64,000 bases of DNA from Moniliophthora roreri (taxonomy: Eukaryota > Basidiomycota > Agaricomycetes > Agaricales > Marasmiaceae): contig LATX02000180.1 of NCBI GenBank assembly GCA_001466705.2, forward strand, positions 558,001 through 622,000, written 5' to 3'. Position numbers and translations under genes: made by a program. The notes beneath the pieces are model-generated. The model was not told the DNA's origin. It did not search any database and saw only the letters and a program-made list of their open reading frames with translations. Below are positions 19,884-31,690 of this stretch, in pieces; the first letter of the stretch is position 1; the number at the start of each line of letters is the position of its first letter.

Positions 19884-22861
19884 TTACTCACGCAGTCCGC
19901 CGATCCGAGCCCAGAACATCACTTCTTTAAGCCTCACCACCTCTTTCCATGTACGCTCTTCCCATGTCGCATCACCCAGGTACCGCTCATTGTCCTTTTC
20001 ACTGTCATCTGTGCCCTTCCCTGCCCCTTCGTTTCCATCTGCAGCCTTGACTTTCTCCGTACCTTCCTCCGCCCCCGCCCTCTCGTCACCAGTAGCTTCC
20101 TGTTGTTCGTCGTTCTGTTTCGCCATAGGATCCGCATCGGTCGTTTCCTTGCTCTCAATTTGGTCGTCGCCGGAGCTTGATGGCAAGGTATTGGGAGGTG
20201 GTGACTCTACACGAGCTGCCTCGGCGACAACGTTATCAGCTGCTTCCTTCGCTGGGGATTCTACAGTCTGGATCTGCATCGACGACTCGACAGGATCTGT
20301 CTTTTCAGGCGTGGTCACCTCTACACTCGCCACGTCCTTCGTATGCTCACCCTCCGGGACCGCAGTTGCCTGTTCTGGTTCGGGGGCTTGTTCTGGCTTT
20401 GCTTCCTCGAGAGACAACTCGGTTTTCTCTTCTGGTTCGCTCTCTGAGACTGGCGTGGCCTGCTCTGGTTGTGATAAATCAATCGTAGTTTGTTTTCCTT
20501 CTTCAACGCCTATCAGCGCCTTCTTCTCGGCGTCTTCAGCTGTTGTAGGAGTAGTCGAAATCCGAGATTTAGCTGGGCCCATCGGTCTTGGACCTCGTGC
20601 TAATGCTCGACGAGGTAGAGGAGGAGGTACAGCCCCAGTAGGTGCAGGCGAGGCAGTACGAGGTGGAGTGGATACTGGGGAGCTACCGACGGCTACCACC
20701 GGCATACTGGGCGTAGCAGGTCGGGACTCTGGAAGAGGTATATTAGCGGGATTAGAATCGGCCACTTGAGCGGGAGCGGTAGTCGGTGCTGGGTCAGATG
20801 TAGTCGCCCGTGTGGGTGAAGCATCTAATACCACCTCAGTTGTTGAGATCCCTTCAACCGGCTTAGGGGGTGGGTTGATAGGTCTACTCCTTCCTTCATT
20901 GCGCTTCGGCAACGGTGGCGGAGTGCTGGTGCTAGTAGGAGCAACAATATGGGATGATACGACAGGTCCCGGTTGAGCGTGAGATTTCGAGGGATGCATA
21001 GGAGGGGGAGCATGGACCACAAGTTTCTTTTCCGGAGTTGTAGGTGCCTGAGGTGCCTTGGGTAATTCTTTCTCTTTCTCCTTCTCTTTCTTGAACTTGT
21101 CTTTATCACCCTCGCTCCAACTCGCAGCTCGTTCACCCAAAGCGGTAGCCATTCCCCATAAGCCTCTCCTCTTAGGTGTTGTAGGAGGCTTGGCATTGGG
21201 AGCTGCCGGTGATGAAGTCGTCGATGGTGGTGCGAAGTTCTGCACTTCCTCTTCCCATACTCTTTCCACGATGCCAGATCGTACGAAAGCCCACATTGAA
21301 CATGTGGCTCGTAGGCGAGAAAGACACCAGTCAGAAGTGCAGAGTGGGTATATCGTAGCTGATGACGAAGACTGGGATAGTGAGCTCGTGTGATGAGCGG
21401 TTGGATGTTGGGGAGGTTGAGGCAATGCTGAGGACGAGGGAACAGAGCTGGAATTCGTCATGGGAAGTGAGGGTATGGAGACTGATGTCAGCGTGTTCGT
21501 GGTCGGTAGTGCAGTAATTCTGAATATATGGACTTGTGGTGGTAATTCGTCAGCGCGTGAGCCTGCATGCGGTCGTGATATCGATCGTGGAGGAGGAGAT
21601 GGTGGTGGGGAGCTATTTCCTGGACCGTTCGATTGTCGCTTGAATAGAGAAGTCGACCAGGAGGTATTTGAGTTCGAGAGTGCCATGGACATGGGGGGCC
21701 GAGACTGCGGGTTGCCTACTGGATTCAAGCTGGGAAATACAGGCACTCCACAAAGTGCACAGCAGATGTTTGTTGCGCTGCTGCCGAGACCGGGAATGTT
21801 GGATGCGGGCAAGTGCGTTTCTTGAAGGAGGGCGGATGATGATATCGGCTCAATTGTCAGTTGACCACCGTGAATGGCAGCCAGGACTGAGCGACGAGAT
21901 AACCAATTGAGAGAAGGCGCGAGGTCGAGTCTCAATGTCGGTTCTCTGCATCCAGACAAGTTAGAATGAACATGGAACGGCAAAACGGTAACACTGACGA
22001 ATCCTCAGTCATCAAGCGGGTAAGGAAAGGTAGTGGCAGCAATGTAGTCATGGCAGGTGGTTGTGGTGACGATGGACGTACTGAACGTAAATGTGCGATG
22101 AACAGAAGGAATTCTTGGTACGGCGCATGTGTACTGAGTAGACGTGTCGAACGTGCCAATTCACCAGTGCCTTGTCTTTCCACCCATTTTCCTTTGCCCA
22201 TTAGTGCTTGCATCTCTTGCATACGCTCCTCTGAGGCATCTTTCTCGGCCTGCAACTCCTGCATCTGCTGCTGCATCATCGCAACCGCTTCTTCCGCACC
22301 CTTCAAGGCCTGCTCAGCAGACGCCACCTTCTGCTCGCTAAGAGACCGCGCATAGCGAGCTTCTGCGACCATAGTATTGGCCTGGTCAAACAGACTCGCA
22401 CTAAGATCATCCAAATCCTTCTCTATTGCCGCCCGAGCACTTTCTGCCTGACCCCGCTGTGCAGCCTCTTCAGTGGCTTTCTCCATAAGCCGTGTGAGCT
22501 CTGCTGTAACCTGAGCTTTCTCTACCAAGAGTCCAGTGTTCAAAGCCGACAAATGCTGCGTCCTTTCCATCTCCAACTGCGATATTCGGAGAGACTGTTG
22601 CCGGTCTTTGGCGGATGCCATATGCAAGTCATCTTCAAGATCCGAAACGCGGTCGTAGGACTTGACGAGCTTGCTGTTGAGCTGAGTGACCTGCGAGTAC
22701 AAGTCCTGGACTTGGGACCTGAGTGAAGCAATGACCATTGCTTGGGCATCGGAGTCGGAGGTTCCATTGAGGTGGCGACTTTTTGAACTCTTTATAGATG
22801 CCTTGTCGTCATGGTTGTTGACTGTCGAAGCCTCATGCCCTTCGGTATGGTCCTGAGCCAT
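19884..22861 (-). CDS. Sec2-type Rab guanine-nucleotide exchange factor
   Basis: Two exons, 22861-21999 and 21945-19884, join in phase 2 (GTCAGT...CAG) to about 970 residues. The N-terminal third is a long coiled coil. It contains the Sec2p-domain run SQVTQLNSKLVKSYDRVSDL, then HLSALNTGLLVEKAQV, ELTRLMEKATEEAAQRGQAE and LDDLSASLFDQANTMVAEAR, which matches the Sec4/Rab8 exchange domain. Next are a lipid/effector-like middle (LRLDLAPSLNWLSRRSVLAA), a CALCGVPVF mini-motif, a C-x4-C segment, and a long Pro/Ser/Glu-rich disordered tail. Start 22861 (MAQDH) is chosen over the in-frame ATG 25 codons upstream because the shorter form begins the expected hydrophilic N-terminus. Known role of the family: activating Sec4-type Rab on post-Golgi vesicles for polarised exocytosis at hyphal tips. 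Confidence 0.85.
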
Positions 22862-23045
22862 GTAGAAGAGTAGAAATGAAGCAAAGCCTAGCAGAGCTGG
22901 GTGAAAAGGAATGAAGGAATGACACGATGCCGTCACGGCCGCACTAGTAGGCGCACGTTCCGAATCTCAATCTGGTTGTGACACGTCCCCAATGAGCATT
23001 TCATTTAAATTTCAAATATTCTACGCATCTAGTGGTACATAGAAA

Positions 23046-23920
23046 CTAAAGATACTTTTTATATGTGAAAACGCGAATTTTGAGTAGCCCTGAGGGCCAC
23101 AAATCCTCCACCACGACCCGGTATCCACGCTTTTCGTACAGAGCCCGGGCGGGAGGTTGATATTCTGTGGTTTGCAACACGATCGAGGATAGCTTTTGTT
23201 CACGAGCATGATTTTCACATGCAGTGAATAGTGCACTCGCAATTCCCAGTCGTCGATGATTAGGCGATACCACCATTCTTCGCATCTCGCCAGTACCGAA
23301 CTCGTATTTCGAGGACATGTCTGAAAGGTCCCATGCATAGACATGTTCAGAACCACTGGAATATGAATCCATAATGTAACTTACCAAGAGCTACGTATCC
23401 GACAATCTCCGCGTTTCCGTCTTTATGTGGAGGCACTAACTCTGCAACCCAAAATCCTTTCGGGCCCGTAGTGGTATAGCCACCCTCTTTTGCTGAATAC
23501 TTGAGCTCGTAGTGATCTACGACTCGAGACAAATCGGCATTTACACCGGAATAGGCAAAATTGACATAGAATGCCATTCTGCCGTGCAGTAACACACCGA
23601 GATAAGCTATACTGCCGAAAAGTAAGAGACCTGCTGACAGATTACAGAACGGGAGTTCGGATCTGAGGAGTGGTAAAGAGAAAAGCAGTAGTGCATAAGC
23701 ACAAAGGGCAGAGGGGCTTTGCAATCCGCGAATTGCTGACAATCTGCATGGTGACTGGGCTGGAATGTACTTGAGTGGACTTCCTGGATTGAAGGTGTGG
23801 GTCTGACGTACGACCATACACAATGCACGTCTTGAACAGGTTTTGAACTGCTGCGTAGTCTGATGGGCGGTATAGACGTATAGTGAGTTTCTGCTTCGTT
23901 TCGAACTCGGAGAGGGACAT
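23046..23920 (-). CDS. membrane-associated GNAT N-acetyltransferase (NAT8-like layout), copy A
   Basis: Starts MSLSEFETKQKLTIRLYRPS at 23920. About three exons follow. A hydrophobic region (near 23700-23560) is followed by FWVAELVPPHKDGNAEIVGY and, after an intron, GEMRRMVVSPNHRRLGIASA, the acetyl-CoA-binding motif A with RRLGIA. Motif B-like sequence is SIVLQTTEYQPPARALYEKR. N-terminal strand, membrane segment, then GNAT core is the layout of NAT8-type enzymes. The substrate is unknown. Its paralog is at 27690-28526, on the same strand, with the Zn2Cys6 regulator between the two. Confidence 0.8.
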
Positions 23921-24364
23921 CGTTACTGCACCACCGGAGTATTGAAGAGTCGAGTTTTACCGTTCGAGGTTTAAGTATCGGGGAACCCAGAGTTCAGGGG
24001 AGAATCGAAGCGACACTGGCTACATTGGGCGCTCTCTGACAGTAGATTCTGGATAGCTTGAGAGCTGTGTAAGAGATCAGGCCGGTTCGGCGGGGATTCT
24101 TCCGTCAGTAGAATACATACTTAGAGTACTAGACCGTAGGACACTCAAGGCGCGATCCGCGATGTTCGGTATTGACCTGACCGACGGCCATCAGGAAAAT
24201 TGCCAAAAGATAAAGCTGAAACTGGAAAGTTTATATGACTGACGAACCTTGCCCTGCCCTTGAAAGTTGGACCAGCCCGGCCATGACATAACTGGCAGGT
24301 GATCCTCACTTGACCGTGACGTCTCTTCTTCACCGTACCTCACGACGGCTGGCATTGATGCACT
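23921..24364. other. divergent promoter region
   Basis: This stretch separates the minus-strand acetyltransferase from the plus-strand Zn2Cys6 gene, so both are probably controlled from here. No coding motif is seen. Pairs of CGG triplets occur (for example near 24090 and 24180), but none forms a convincing zinc-cluster site. Confidence 0.4.
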
Positions 24365-27300
24365 ATGCATATTCAAGATGATAACGAAAATCACGGACTG
24401 AAGAGAAAGAGGCTGCAGGATGCATGCGATTTATGTAGGAGAAGGAAGTGAGTGCGCTATGTTGGTTGTACTGTTTTTCTGCTAAAGGTCATACTTCAGA
24501 ATTCGCTGTGGGTTATCACTACACTGAGGAAATCGATTCATTTGACGAGTATACTACCAGGCGACAGTGCTACTTCACCCGGAAACAGCTGCTCAAATTG
24601 CGTCTCCGCTGGAACCGAATGCACCCATGACCTGCAGAAGAAGGTATGCCAATCATTTCTATTCTCTAGTCAACCTGGTGACTCGACGTCTATCGCAGAA
24701 ACGTGGACCAAGACAAGGGTGAAAGTACATGCCTATATTCTTGAATCAACGCTGATAGCTAAGAAGGACATCCAAGAAAGCCGAATCGCAACGCTCTCTA
24801 GTCAATGCTATCCTCTCGTCGACCAAACCTTTTGTCGTTCCCGACGACCCACAAGTCATCAGAAGGATGCTGGTAGACCTTGCCAATTTCGCCCGTTCCC
24901 TTGACCGACAACTGTCCCTAGCAAATAAATTGGTCGAAGAGAACCTCGATCCTCTCGCTCCCGTCTTAGAACAAGATCCAATGCCTATCCCGGAGCAACA
25001 AGACATCGAGGATTCCATCGACTCAATCGCCGACGATTTCCGAAAAATGGTCGTAACACATTCAAATCGGCACTTTGGAAAATCAAGGTGTGTGGCTATT
25101 GCCAATGGTACAGTTACTTGTGCTAAAGCTATCAGAGAACAGTTACCTCATGCTTATGCAATCTGCAATACGTGCGCAGCGTGGCATTAGAGAGATTAAA
25201 CCATTTACTGCTGTATTCGCCAGTTATCAAAGGCCCGAATTCTGGCATCCATTACCTGTAAGCCTGTTTCACGCCGTAAACCATGCACTACCGACTCAAA
25301 TAATATGATTAGTGGCAACGAATAGCTCAAGTACCCGATTCTCTTGTCTTTCCAGAGGGAGATCTGATGCAAGAACTGATACAATTCTATTTTGCTACTG
25401 TCAATCTGGTCGCGCCTTTACTGCACAGACCAACCTTCGAGCGATCGGTGGCTGCTGGTTTGCACTTGCGAAATCGTTCTTTTGGTTTTACGGTTCTTGC
25501 AGTATGCGCAATCGCCTCCAGACAATCAAACGACCCCCGCAATCTGTGCGAAGGTACCGCTTCGCTACACAGCCTGGGTTGGAAGTGGTTCTGCCAGATA
25601 CCCTTCGTTCCGGCAGCTCCCATGGATCATCCAACTCTTCATGACGTGCAACTATGCGTTGTGCGTGAATCATTACATCCTAGCTTTATGTCTCGCTCAC
25701 TCACCTCCCTGACAGCTAATTGTGCTCTATCTACAAATGACTGCAGTTCCTGACCCTAGCTGGACGGTAACTGGCCTTGGAATACGTTACGCTCAAGAGA
25801 TGGGGGCACATCGTAGGAAGCCTGAAAACCACAAACATACGGTAGAGGATGAACTGTGGAATCGCGCTTTCTGGATCCTTGTCGTGATTGATTTGACGAT
25901 GAGTGTAGCCTTGGGGCGACCCCGTGTTACGAACCCTGACGAGTATGGTCCCCGTTTTTCTTGATTAAATGGCAAGGTTTTGAATCCTCTGCGCAGTTAC
26001 GACTTAGAAACCCCTCGCGAGTGCGACGATGAATTCTGGGAACACCCAGACCCCCATCAAGCGTTTAAACAGCCAGAGGGAAAACCCTCGATTGTCTCGT
26101 ACTTTGTAACTTATTGCAAACTGTTGGATATTGTTGGATTTTCTCAACGCACATTGGTACGTATCTCGTCTGTATACCCGTTGACTATCTAATGGTGGGG
26201 CAGTACGTTACCAGAAAGCCCACGTCATCGGCCTTGGGAAGTTCAGAGCCGCCTTCCAAAGTAAAGGCAGTCATAGAACTTGGTAAAATCCTCTGCACTC
26301 AGTCAGCACTGCGTGGCACTCCCTCATATCTTCTCCAGACTCCGCCTTAAACAAGTTTGTCGATGAGATACCCCCACACTGTAAGACATGCCGCTCACGT
26401 TTTGTCTGATTGGAGGCTTAATCCTAATCAGTGAAATGGGATAATCCGAGTGAAGATTTCACCTTCTTCTTGCAATCTGTTACTCTGCATGCCATGTATA
26501 ATTGGGCAAAGATCCAGGTTCATCGACCATTCATTCCCCGACCTGGACAAGCGAATATTGCCCCATTTCCTTCTCTCACAATCTGCTGCAATGCCGCAAG
26601 ATCCATCGTGCACTCCCTCGAAGCCTTTCACAAGAGACGAGACCAAGAACAGAGGGTGGTTAGCCTCGAAGCGGTTCCTAGTTTGTTGGCAAGCATGATC
26701 ATAGCTTGTTGATTAACAACTCAACTAATTTTACGCGATTAGGCCCCGGTGGCGATAGCGGTACTCGTATTGCTTTTCAGCCCTTGGCAAGCTCAACAGA
26801 CCCGGCCATCCATGACTGCTCTAGATTGTCAGAAGGAAATGGAGTACGTTCGGCGTTGCATGCATTTGATTAAACCATACGAAGCACGGTCAGGATTATC
26901 GCATTATCACGCCTCGACTTCTTTCACTTACCCTGTTACCTCAAGCTATCAGATAGCTGGTCGCATTGGGTGAGTACGGGCGTCCGCAACTCCTGTATCA
27001 GTATGCTCATGCTAGCCTTCTTTCGTAGCGATCTGTTGAACGCAATAATAGCTATAAGTCAACACGCGGAAGAGCATTCATCGGATCGCCCTGATAGCGA
27101 AGCAACAGCAGCTACATTGGCACCGGAACAAACAGTTTTGCCCACGGAACTTTCTCAAGGAATATATACTTTCCCTAATGGATGCGATAGGCAGTCAGGC
27201 AGAGATGCCCCGATGGGTCCTAGGACAGCGAATCCTCATGGTACCATTCCTACCGCACCTGGAGACATTTATGCCCCGGGTGTAACTACTACGCCTGGGC

Positions 27301-27470
27301 AGTACATCCCAGGCGACGATATCTCTTTACATGGTATCATGGGCGGCGGTACAACGGCCCATGATCATAACATATTTCATTTATCAAGCCCTCTTTACCG
27401 TGATTACTTTTCTGCGATGCAGATACCAGATACTTTGTGGTATTCTCTGGACAATACCGACTTGGGGTAG
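24365..27470 (+). CDS. Zn(II)2Cys6 transcription factor with fungal-specific TF domain
   Basis: ATG 24365 opens MHIQDDNENHGLKRKRLQDA, then CDLCRRRK. The zinc cluster is completed across two introns: exon 24365-24447, a microexon 24500-24507 and exon 24561-24643 give C-x2-C-x6-C-x9-C-x2-C-x6-C. Downstream exons give the spacer (VVPDDPQVIRRMLVDLANFA) and the fungal_trans core: FYFATVNLVAPLLHRPTFER, VCAIASRQSNDPR, SWTVTGLGIRYAQEMGAHRR and LWNRAFWILVVIDLTMSVAL. It continues FDLETPRECDDEFWE-like, WDNPSEDFTFFLQSVTLHAM and a Gly/Thr-rich activation-type tail to the stop at 27468-27470. About a dozen exons. Role: nuclear regulator binding CGG-type sites; targets unknown, with the flanking acetyltransferases as candidates. 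Confidence 0.88.
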
Positions 27471-27689
27471 GATGAAGACCTTGAAAGCAAACGTTCGGCT
27501 ACTAATGGTGATAATTCTTTTTTAGTCAGGAAGGAAGCTCAAGCTGGAATTCTTTCACGACCGGGATTGACCTGGCCCCAGATTCTGGGATCCACTAATA
27601 GGTCGAGTGTTTCGTTCATTTGGTCCAGATACTTTAGACATATATCCGACTATGATACATCACTGTCAACATTGAAATAGTATTTCTTC

Positions 27690-28526
27690 CTACAACAGAA
27701 GGTTCATTGTAACAAAATGGACAGGTGTAAGACCGATTGTCAGGATATCAGCGTTGACTGCATTAACCTTTAGTCCGTGCTTCAAGTAGACTCGGATGGC
27801 GTCAGATTGAAACCTGGAAGTCGTCAACTGAATCGATACTAATTTCTGGTCCTCTGCAAAGTCTATGAGAGTCCGTATGAGTTTTGAACCAATCCCACGG
27901 CGCGTATAGAGGTTTGAGACCGACATTCGGCGAAGTTCTCCAATATTCGGGTCGGTACTGACATCTAAGGTGTGGGGTCTGTCAATGCTGCCTGTATTCT
28001 AGCAAGATACCGAGAATGACGCACCTAAAGCGACACAACCGACTACTCTTCTCTCTATCTCGGCGACCCAAAAGCAACTTTTACCCGATGGCATGTGATC
28101 TTTCCCATTTTCAGCGACGACCAATCCATAATACTCGACTATGTCGAACAGGTCATCCCCCATACTCTGCTCGCAGTAACCAATCATACATTTCTCTGTT
28201 GCTCGAAAAATCCACGTCAAATACACCGCAACACATCCGATAAGCATGACGCCACTGAATGATTGCATGTAGTGTTCTTGGGTTACTAACCAGATAGCTG
28301 GCGCGAGAAGCGTGTACGCGAGTATTGAGAGTGGGTGCTTGTAGTTTGAAATGCGAGCGTAGTGGACTACAGAGTGAGCTGTTATACCAAGAATTCATCA
28401 GCAAGATAGCACTTCCTTTCAACTGAACAACTCACGTCCGTACGCCATGCCATCGTAAAACATTCGCCTCACATCCTCAAAGTCTTCGGGGCGATAAATT
28501 CGTATGCGAACGTCGATTTGATCCAT
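27690..28526 (-). CDS. membrane-associated GNAT N-acetyltransferase, copy B
   Basis: Starts MDQIDVRIRIYRPEDFEDVR at 28526. Hydrophobic segments follow (near 28420-28240, including MLIGCVAVYLTWIF), then FWVAEIERRVVGCVALGA, an intron, and the GNAT motif A ELRRMSVSNLYTRRGIGSKL with RRGIG. A motif B-like stretch is VSIQLTTSRFQSDAIRVYLK. About three exons. The protein is clearly related to copy A (23046-23920) but strongly diverged, so the duplication is old. Its 3' end faces the 3' end of the Zn2Cys6 gene, about 220 bases away. Confidence 0.78.
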
Positions 28527-28930
28527 AATAGTGAGGGACTCTCGGGTGCTAGTGCATCTTTAATAACAGAGGTCCAGCGACCTGATTGGATAACCGTTGA
28601 GTGGCAGGACGACTCTAGCAATCTAGAATTGAGCCATGAGCTTGATTAGGCTTGATACTGCTGTGCAACCTACTTATATATGTAGAGCTGTAACTCTCCG
28701 TGGAAGACAGTGACCAGGCTCGGTTTCGATGAATGGACATGATGGTCAAGAAGAACGGAGTCACATCACGATTTGAGTTGCCTGCTCGACAGAGATGATC
28801 TCCGACTTTACGGGACTCCGCCTTGGTGGCGCAGACCTGTGACAACGGCTAGCTAATTCTTAACATCCGGAGCGTTCCAGAGAGTGAGGGGAGTGACGTT
28901 GGCCGGCGGAGAGTACCACTTGCAAAGGAA
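28527..28930. other. promoter side of acetyltransferase B
   Basis: No motif-bearing frame is seen. It presumably holds the promoter of the minus-strand acetyltransferase, whose start is at 28526. Confidence 0.35.
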
Positions 28931-29140
28931 TATCTCCAATCCTCCACTCTCGCGCAGCGATTTCAGGACTTCGTCAATCTGATTACACTTCAAGATGAGT
29001 TTAGGCGAAAGCGGTGGCGGAGTGGTGGCGGGGTGGTGATGGGAAAGGAGGCGTTGCTCGCTGGTATCTTTAGATATATATCTCGACCCATAGGTGAATA
29101 TGGATTTAACACTGAGTGCATCATGCATCCGCTGCACAGG
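28931..29140 (+). pseudogene. relic of a TatD nuclease exon
   Basis: The stretch AAAGGAATATCTCC followed by TCCTCCACTCTCGCGCAGCG matches the middle of the intact TatD gene (32478-32530, encoding LPLFLHSRAAH). The weaker continuation to GTGAATATGGATTTAAC matches 32698-32720 in the next TatD exon. Several indels abolish the frame and the rest of the gene is missing. The Crinkler-like gene lies between this relic and the intact TatD. Confidence 0.55.
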
Positions 29141-29374
29141 TTCATATTACAGCTATTGCTCGAGAAGCTTGCAAACAGCTTGAGATTGATATATAATTAT
29201 CCCATCGTATTGCTACTTGAGAAAAAGGGAGGATAGTACCGTACTATGGGCCCGAGGTGAAATTATTTACAAGTGCCCCTTGACTAATAGGGTACTTCAT
29301 ACGTCGTGAAGTCCTTGTTATAGACAATATGAAACAATTTGTCCACATCTGCGTAACATCGAGCCCATAGCATT

Positions 29375-31671
29375 CTAAACAGAGAAAGGAAACATACTTT
29401 GTTGTGGCCTGGGCTTCGTTTGATGAAAATCAAGGATAATGAAGTCCGCCATCGTTCCTAGTACTTGGATCCACGGATGATAGGTACCTCCTGCCTTAAG
29501 TCGTGCCACATGATGCGGAACTCTGTCACCATCGTGCAGCAATTCGATTCCCCACCCCTTTGCACCAATGAAGAAGTCTATACGGCCTCGATCCTGCATA
29601 ATAGTCTGGCCGTACTCAGGAGAGACAGCACATGCTCCCCCCGTGGCCTCATAGAGACACCGATAAAATTCGTGCTGATATTTGGCTTCTTCAGGAACAG
29701 AGTCTGTCAGATTTGCACGCTGTGTCCTCACAGGGCTACGAAGAGCAGTCGGACTGAATAGCTGAAACCTTTGATGACATCCAGACAGAAGTCTTCAAGG
29801 GTCTGATTGGCCACTGTTTCTGGAAGGGTGTTGTTCGGTATTAGCTTATGAGAGTCAGGAGAGATGGATCGGAGAAGCCGGCTTCAGGACAAGGTCATCG
29901 GTATAATCAGGTGTTTCGCAGGCATAGAGCCATCCTTTGTTCTTGAGCTGGATAGTTGCCTCTTCACGAGAATCGTTATCTGAGGTTATTCGTACAGACG
30001 TCCCGTCACACTCGCATGCAATAACTTCATGAAAGAGTTCGATCTCCGCAGCAGAAAGCGATGATAGTTCTTTGTTGCTCGGAAGACCTCTTGGAAAGGC
30101 ACCGCCACTGTATTTGATACCTTCCAAGAACATGCGTTCAGAATGGAAGTAAGAGAAGAAGTGGTCATATAAAACGACTTCTGCTCGTTCATTAGCAGGT
30201 ACGGTTCGCTACATCATTCTTCAGTAGGAGATAGTAGTAATGTTGGTGCGACGTACCCTAGCTGTGTTAGCCATACTTAACAAACTGATGATCGCTCCAA
30301 TATGTCCGTTCGACGTGTTATAGACGAAATCTTGTAGAGTTTGGTCGATGTCTGCCCAGTATCTATTAGTGCCATGTTTCAACCGATTCCTCACCAGCTC
30401 CATGAAGGACGAATACTCCGCAGGAGCGAACTAGAGTGCCTGCGGGTCATGCTCAATAGGGAATAGGCCCACTATTAAATGACCTGCTAATCGCGTTGGC
30501 GTTCCGTATGACCTATGGCTGGTAGGACTGCCATATGTGGCGAAAAGTACGAAATATACGTGAGCTGTTGGGTCATCAGTAATGGATTTAAATATTTCGT
30601 TCCACAAATCTTCGTCCCAATAACAGGTCTGAGCTTCATCCAAGAAAATCCAGATAGGGGATGATAGAGGTGCAGAATTTACAATGGCATTTCGGATGGT
30701 CTCCCAGGACAAGCATGTGTATGGATTTCCTGGTCTCTGGTGGAAAAGGGGTAGCCCTACACAGGACGTCACATCAAAGACTTTGAGCAAACAGGGGCGC
30801 ACGAACCTTGAGCCTCCTCCTTTGTCGGCCACCTTCCCACCCACCTTCCCATCGTTTCAGTTATATGCCCGGGGCAGTTTGTTTGGACAAAGCGTCGGAG
30901 AAGACGCATGAGTGTTGTTTTCCCAGATCCGGGGGTTCCGCACACCTAAGGTTAAGAGCCATTCGTGAGCAATTTGAGAAAGTATGATTCGGAACATACC
31001 AAGATGAAATGGGTTCTCTGAACCCGGTGAACCAAATCTTTGACGAGTTCTTGTCTATCGTAAATCTCTATTATGCCGTTTGGCTTGACGGTGTAGTGGG
31101 TTGTGCCGACACACCGATAAACGCATACGGATCCTCGGGAATTGACCTCCGTCCAACTGCTGTATATAGGTGGTTAAAAAGAATATAAACAGAGTAGAAT
31201 CGCTGCAATCACCAGTTACATTGACGACAAAATGAATACTGTCATCCAATTTCCACTATTTATTCAGCTTTGAAGCAGAGGAAATCCTGGTAGGGTTCTT
31301 CAGCATATGCTCAATACGCTGAGGCAGAGTTTCAATACTGCCATTGATCTCGACGGGATTTTCCTGGTAGCATGTGTACCTCAGTTCTAGCTGAGAAGCA
31401 AATGGACGGATTATACTATTACCAACTCCCAGAAAGTGATATCTGTCTCGTCAAGTCCCTCGCGTTGAAACTTGTGCTTGAATTTCTGATATAAATGTTT
31501 TTGTAGGTGATGGAACTCATCGCCGCCTACTTCGTGTTGCTCGATTGTAAGAACATCTCCTGGATCAATAAGCTTGCATAAAGTCAGCTTGCAGAAAGTC
31601 CGAATGGGCGGGTGATGGTGTGATGGTGGAACTTTGGAAAGCCGCGTCGCGCGTGACTCTGTTCCCGCCAT
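29375..31671 (-). pseudogene. Crinkler (CRN)-like NTPase-nuclease protein, decayed
   Basis: The likely start is ATG 31671. An N-terminal header-like domain (FCKLTLCKLIDPGDVLTIEQ, ITFWELVI) recalls the ubiquitin-like CRN header. After introns comes a P-loop NTPase: Walker A CGTPGSGKTTLMRLLRR near 30945-30900 and Walker B IWIFLDEAQTCYWDEDLW near 30640. A helical middle follows (MFLEGIKYSGGAFPRGLPSN), then a C-terminal PD-(D/E)XK-like piece (YQHEFYRCLYEA, GRIDFFIGAKGWGIELLHDG). This layout is known from oomycete and fungal Crinkler proteins. Decay: an in-frame TAG at 31256-31258 between LNK and WKLDDSIH, and apparent frameshifts near 29855 and 29770. I therefore call it a pseudogene, with some chance that unusual introns hide the breaks. 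Confidence 0.65.
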
Positions 31672-31690
31672 CCGGCACTTGTCCTCTCGC

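Noticed and set aside
30880..30895. Another TTGTCCAAAC phrase, within the Crinkler-like gene
   Set aside because: It is one isolated copy inside coding sequence (RRFVQTN) without the GC-rich partner words; coincidence is enough.
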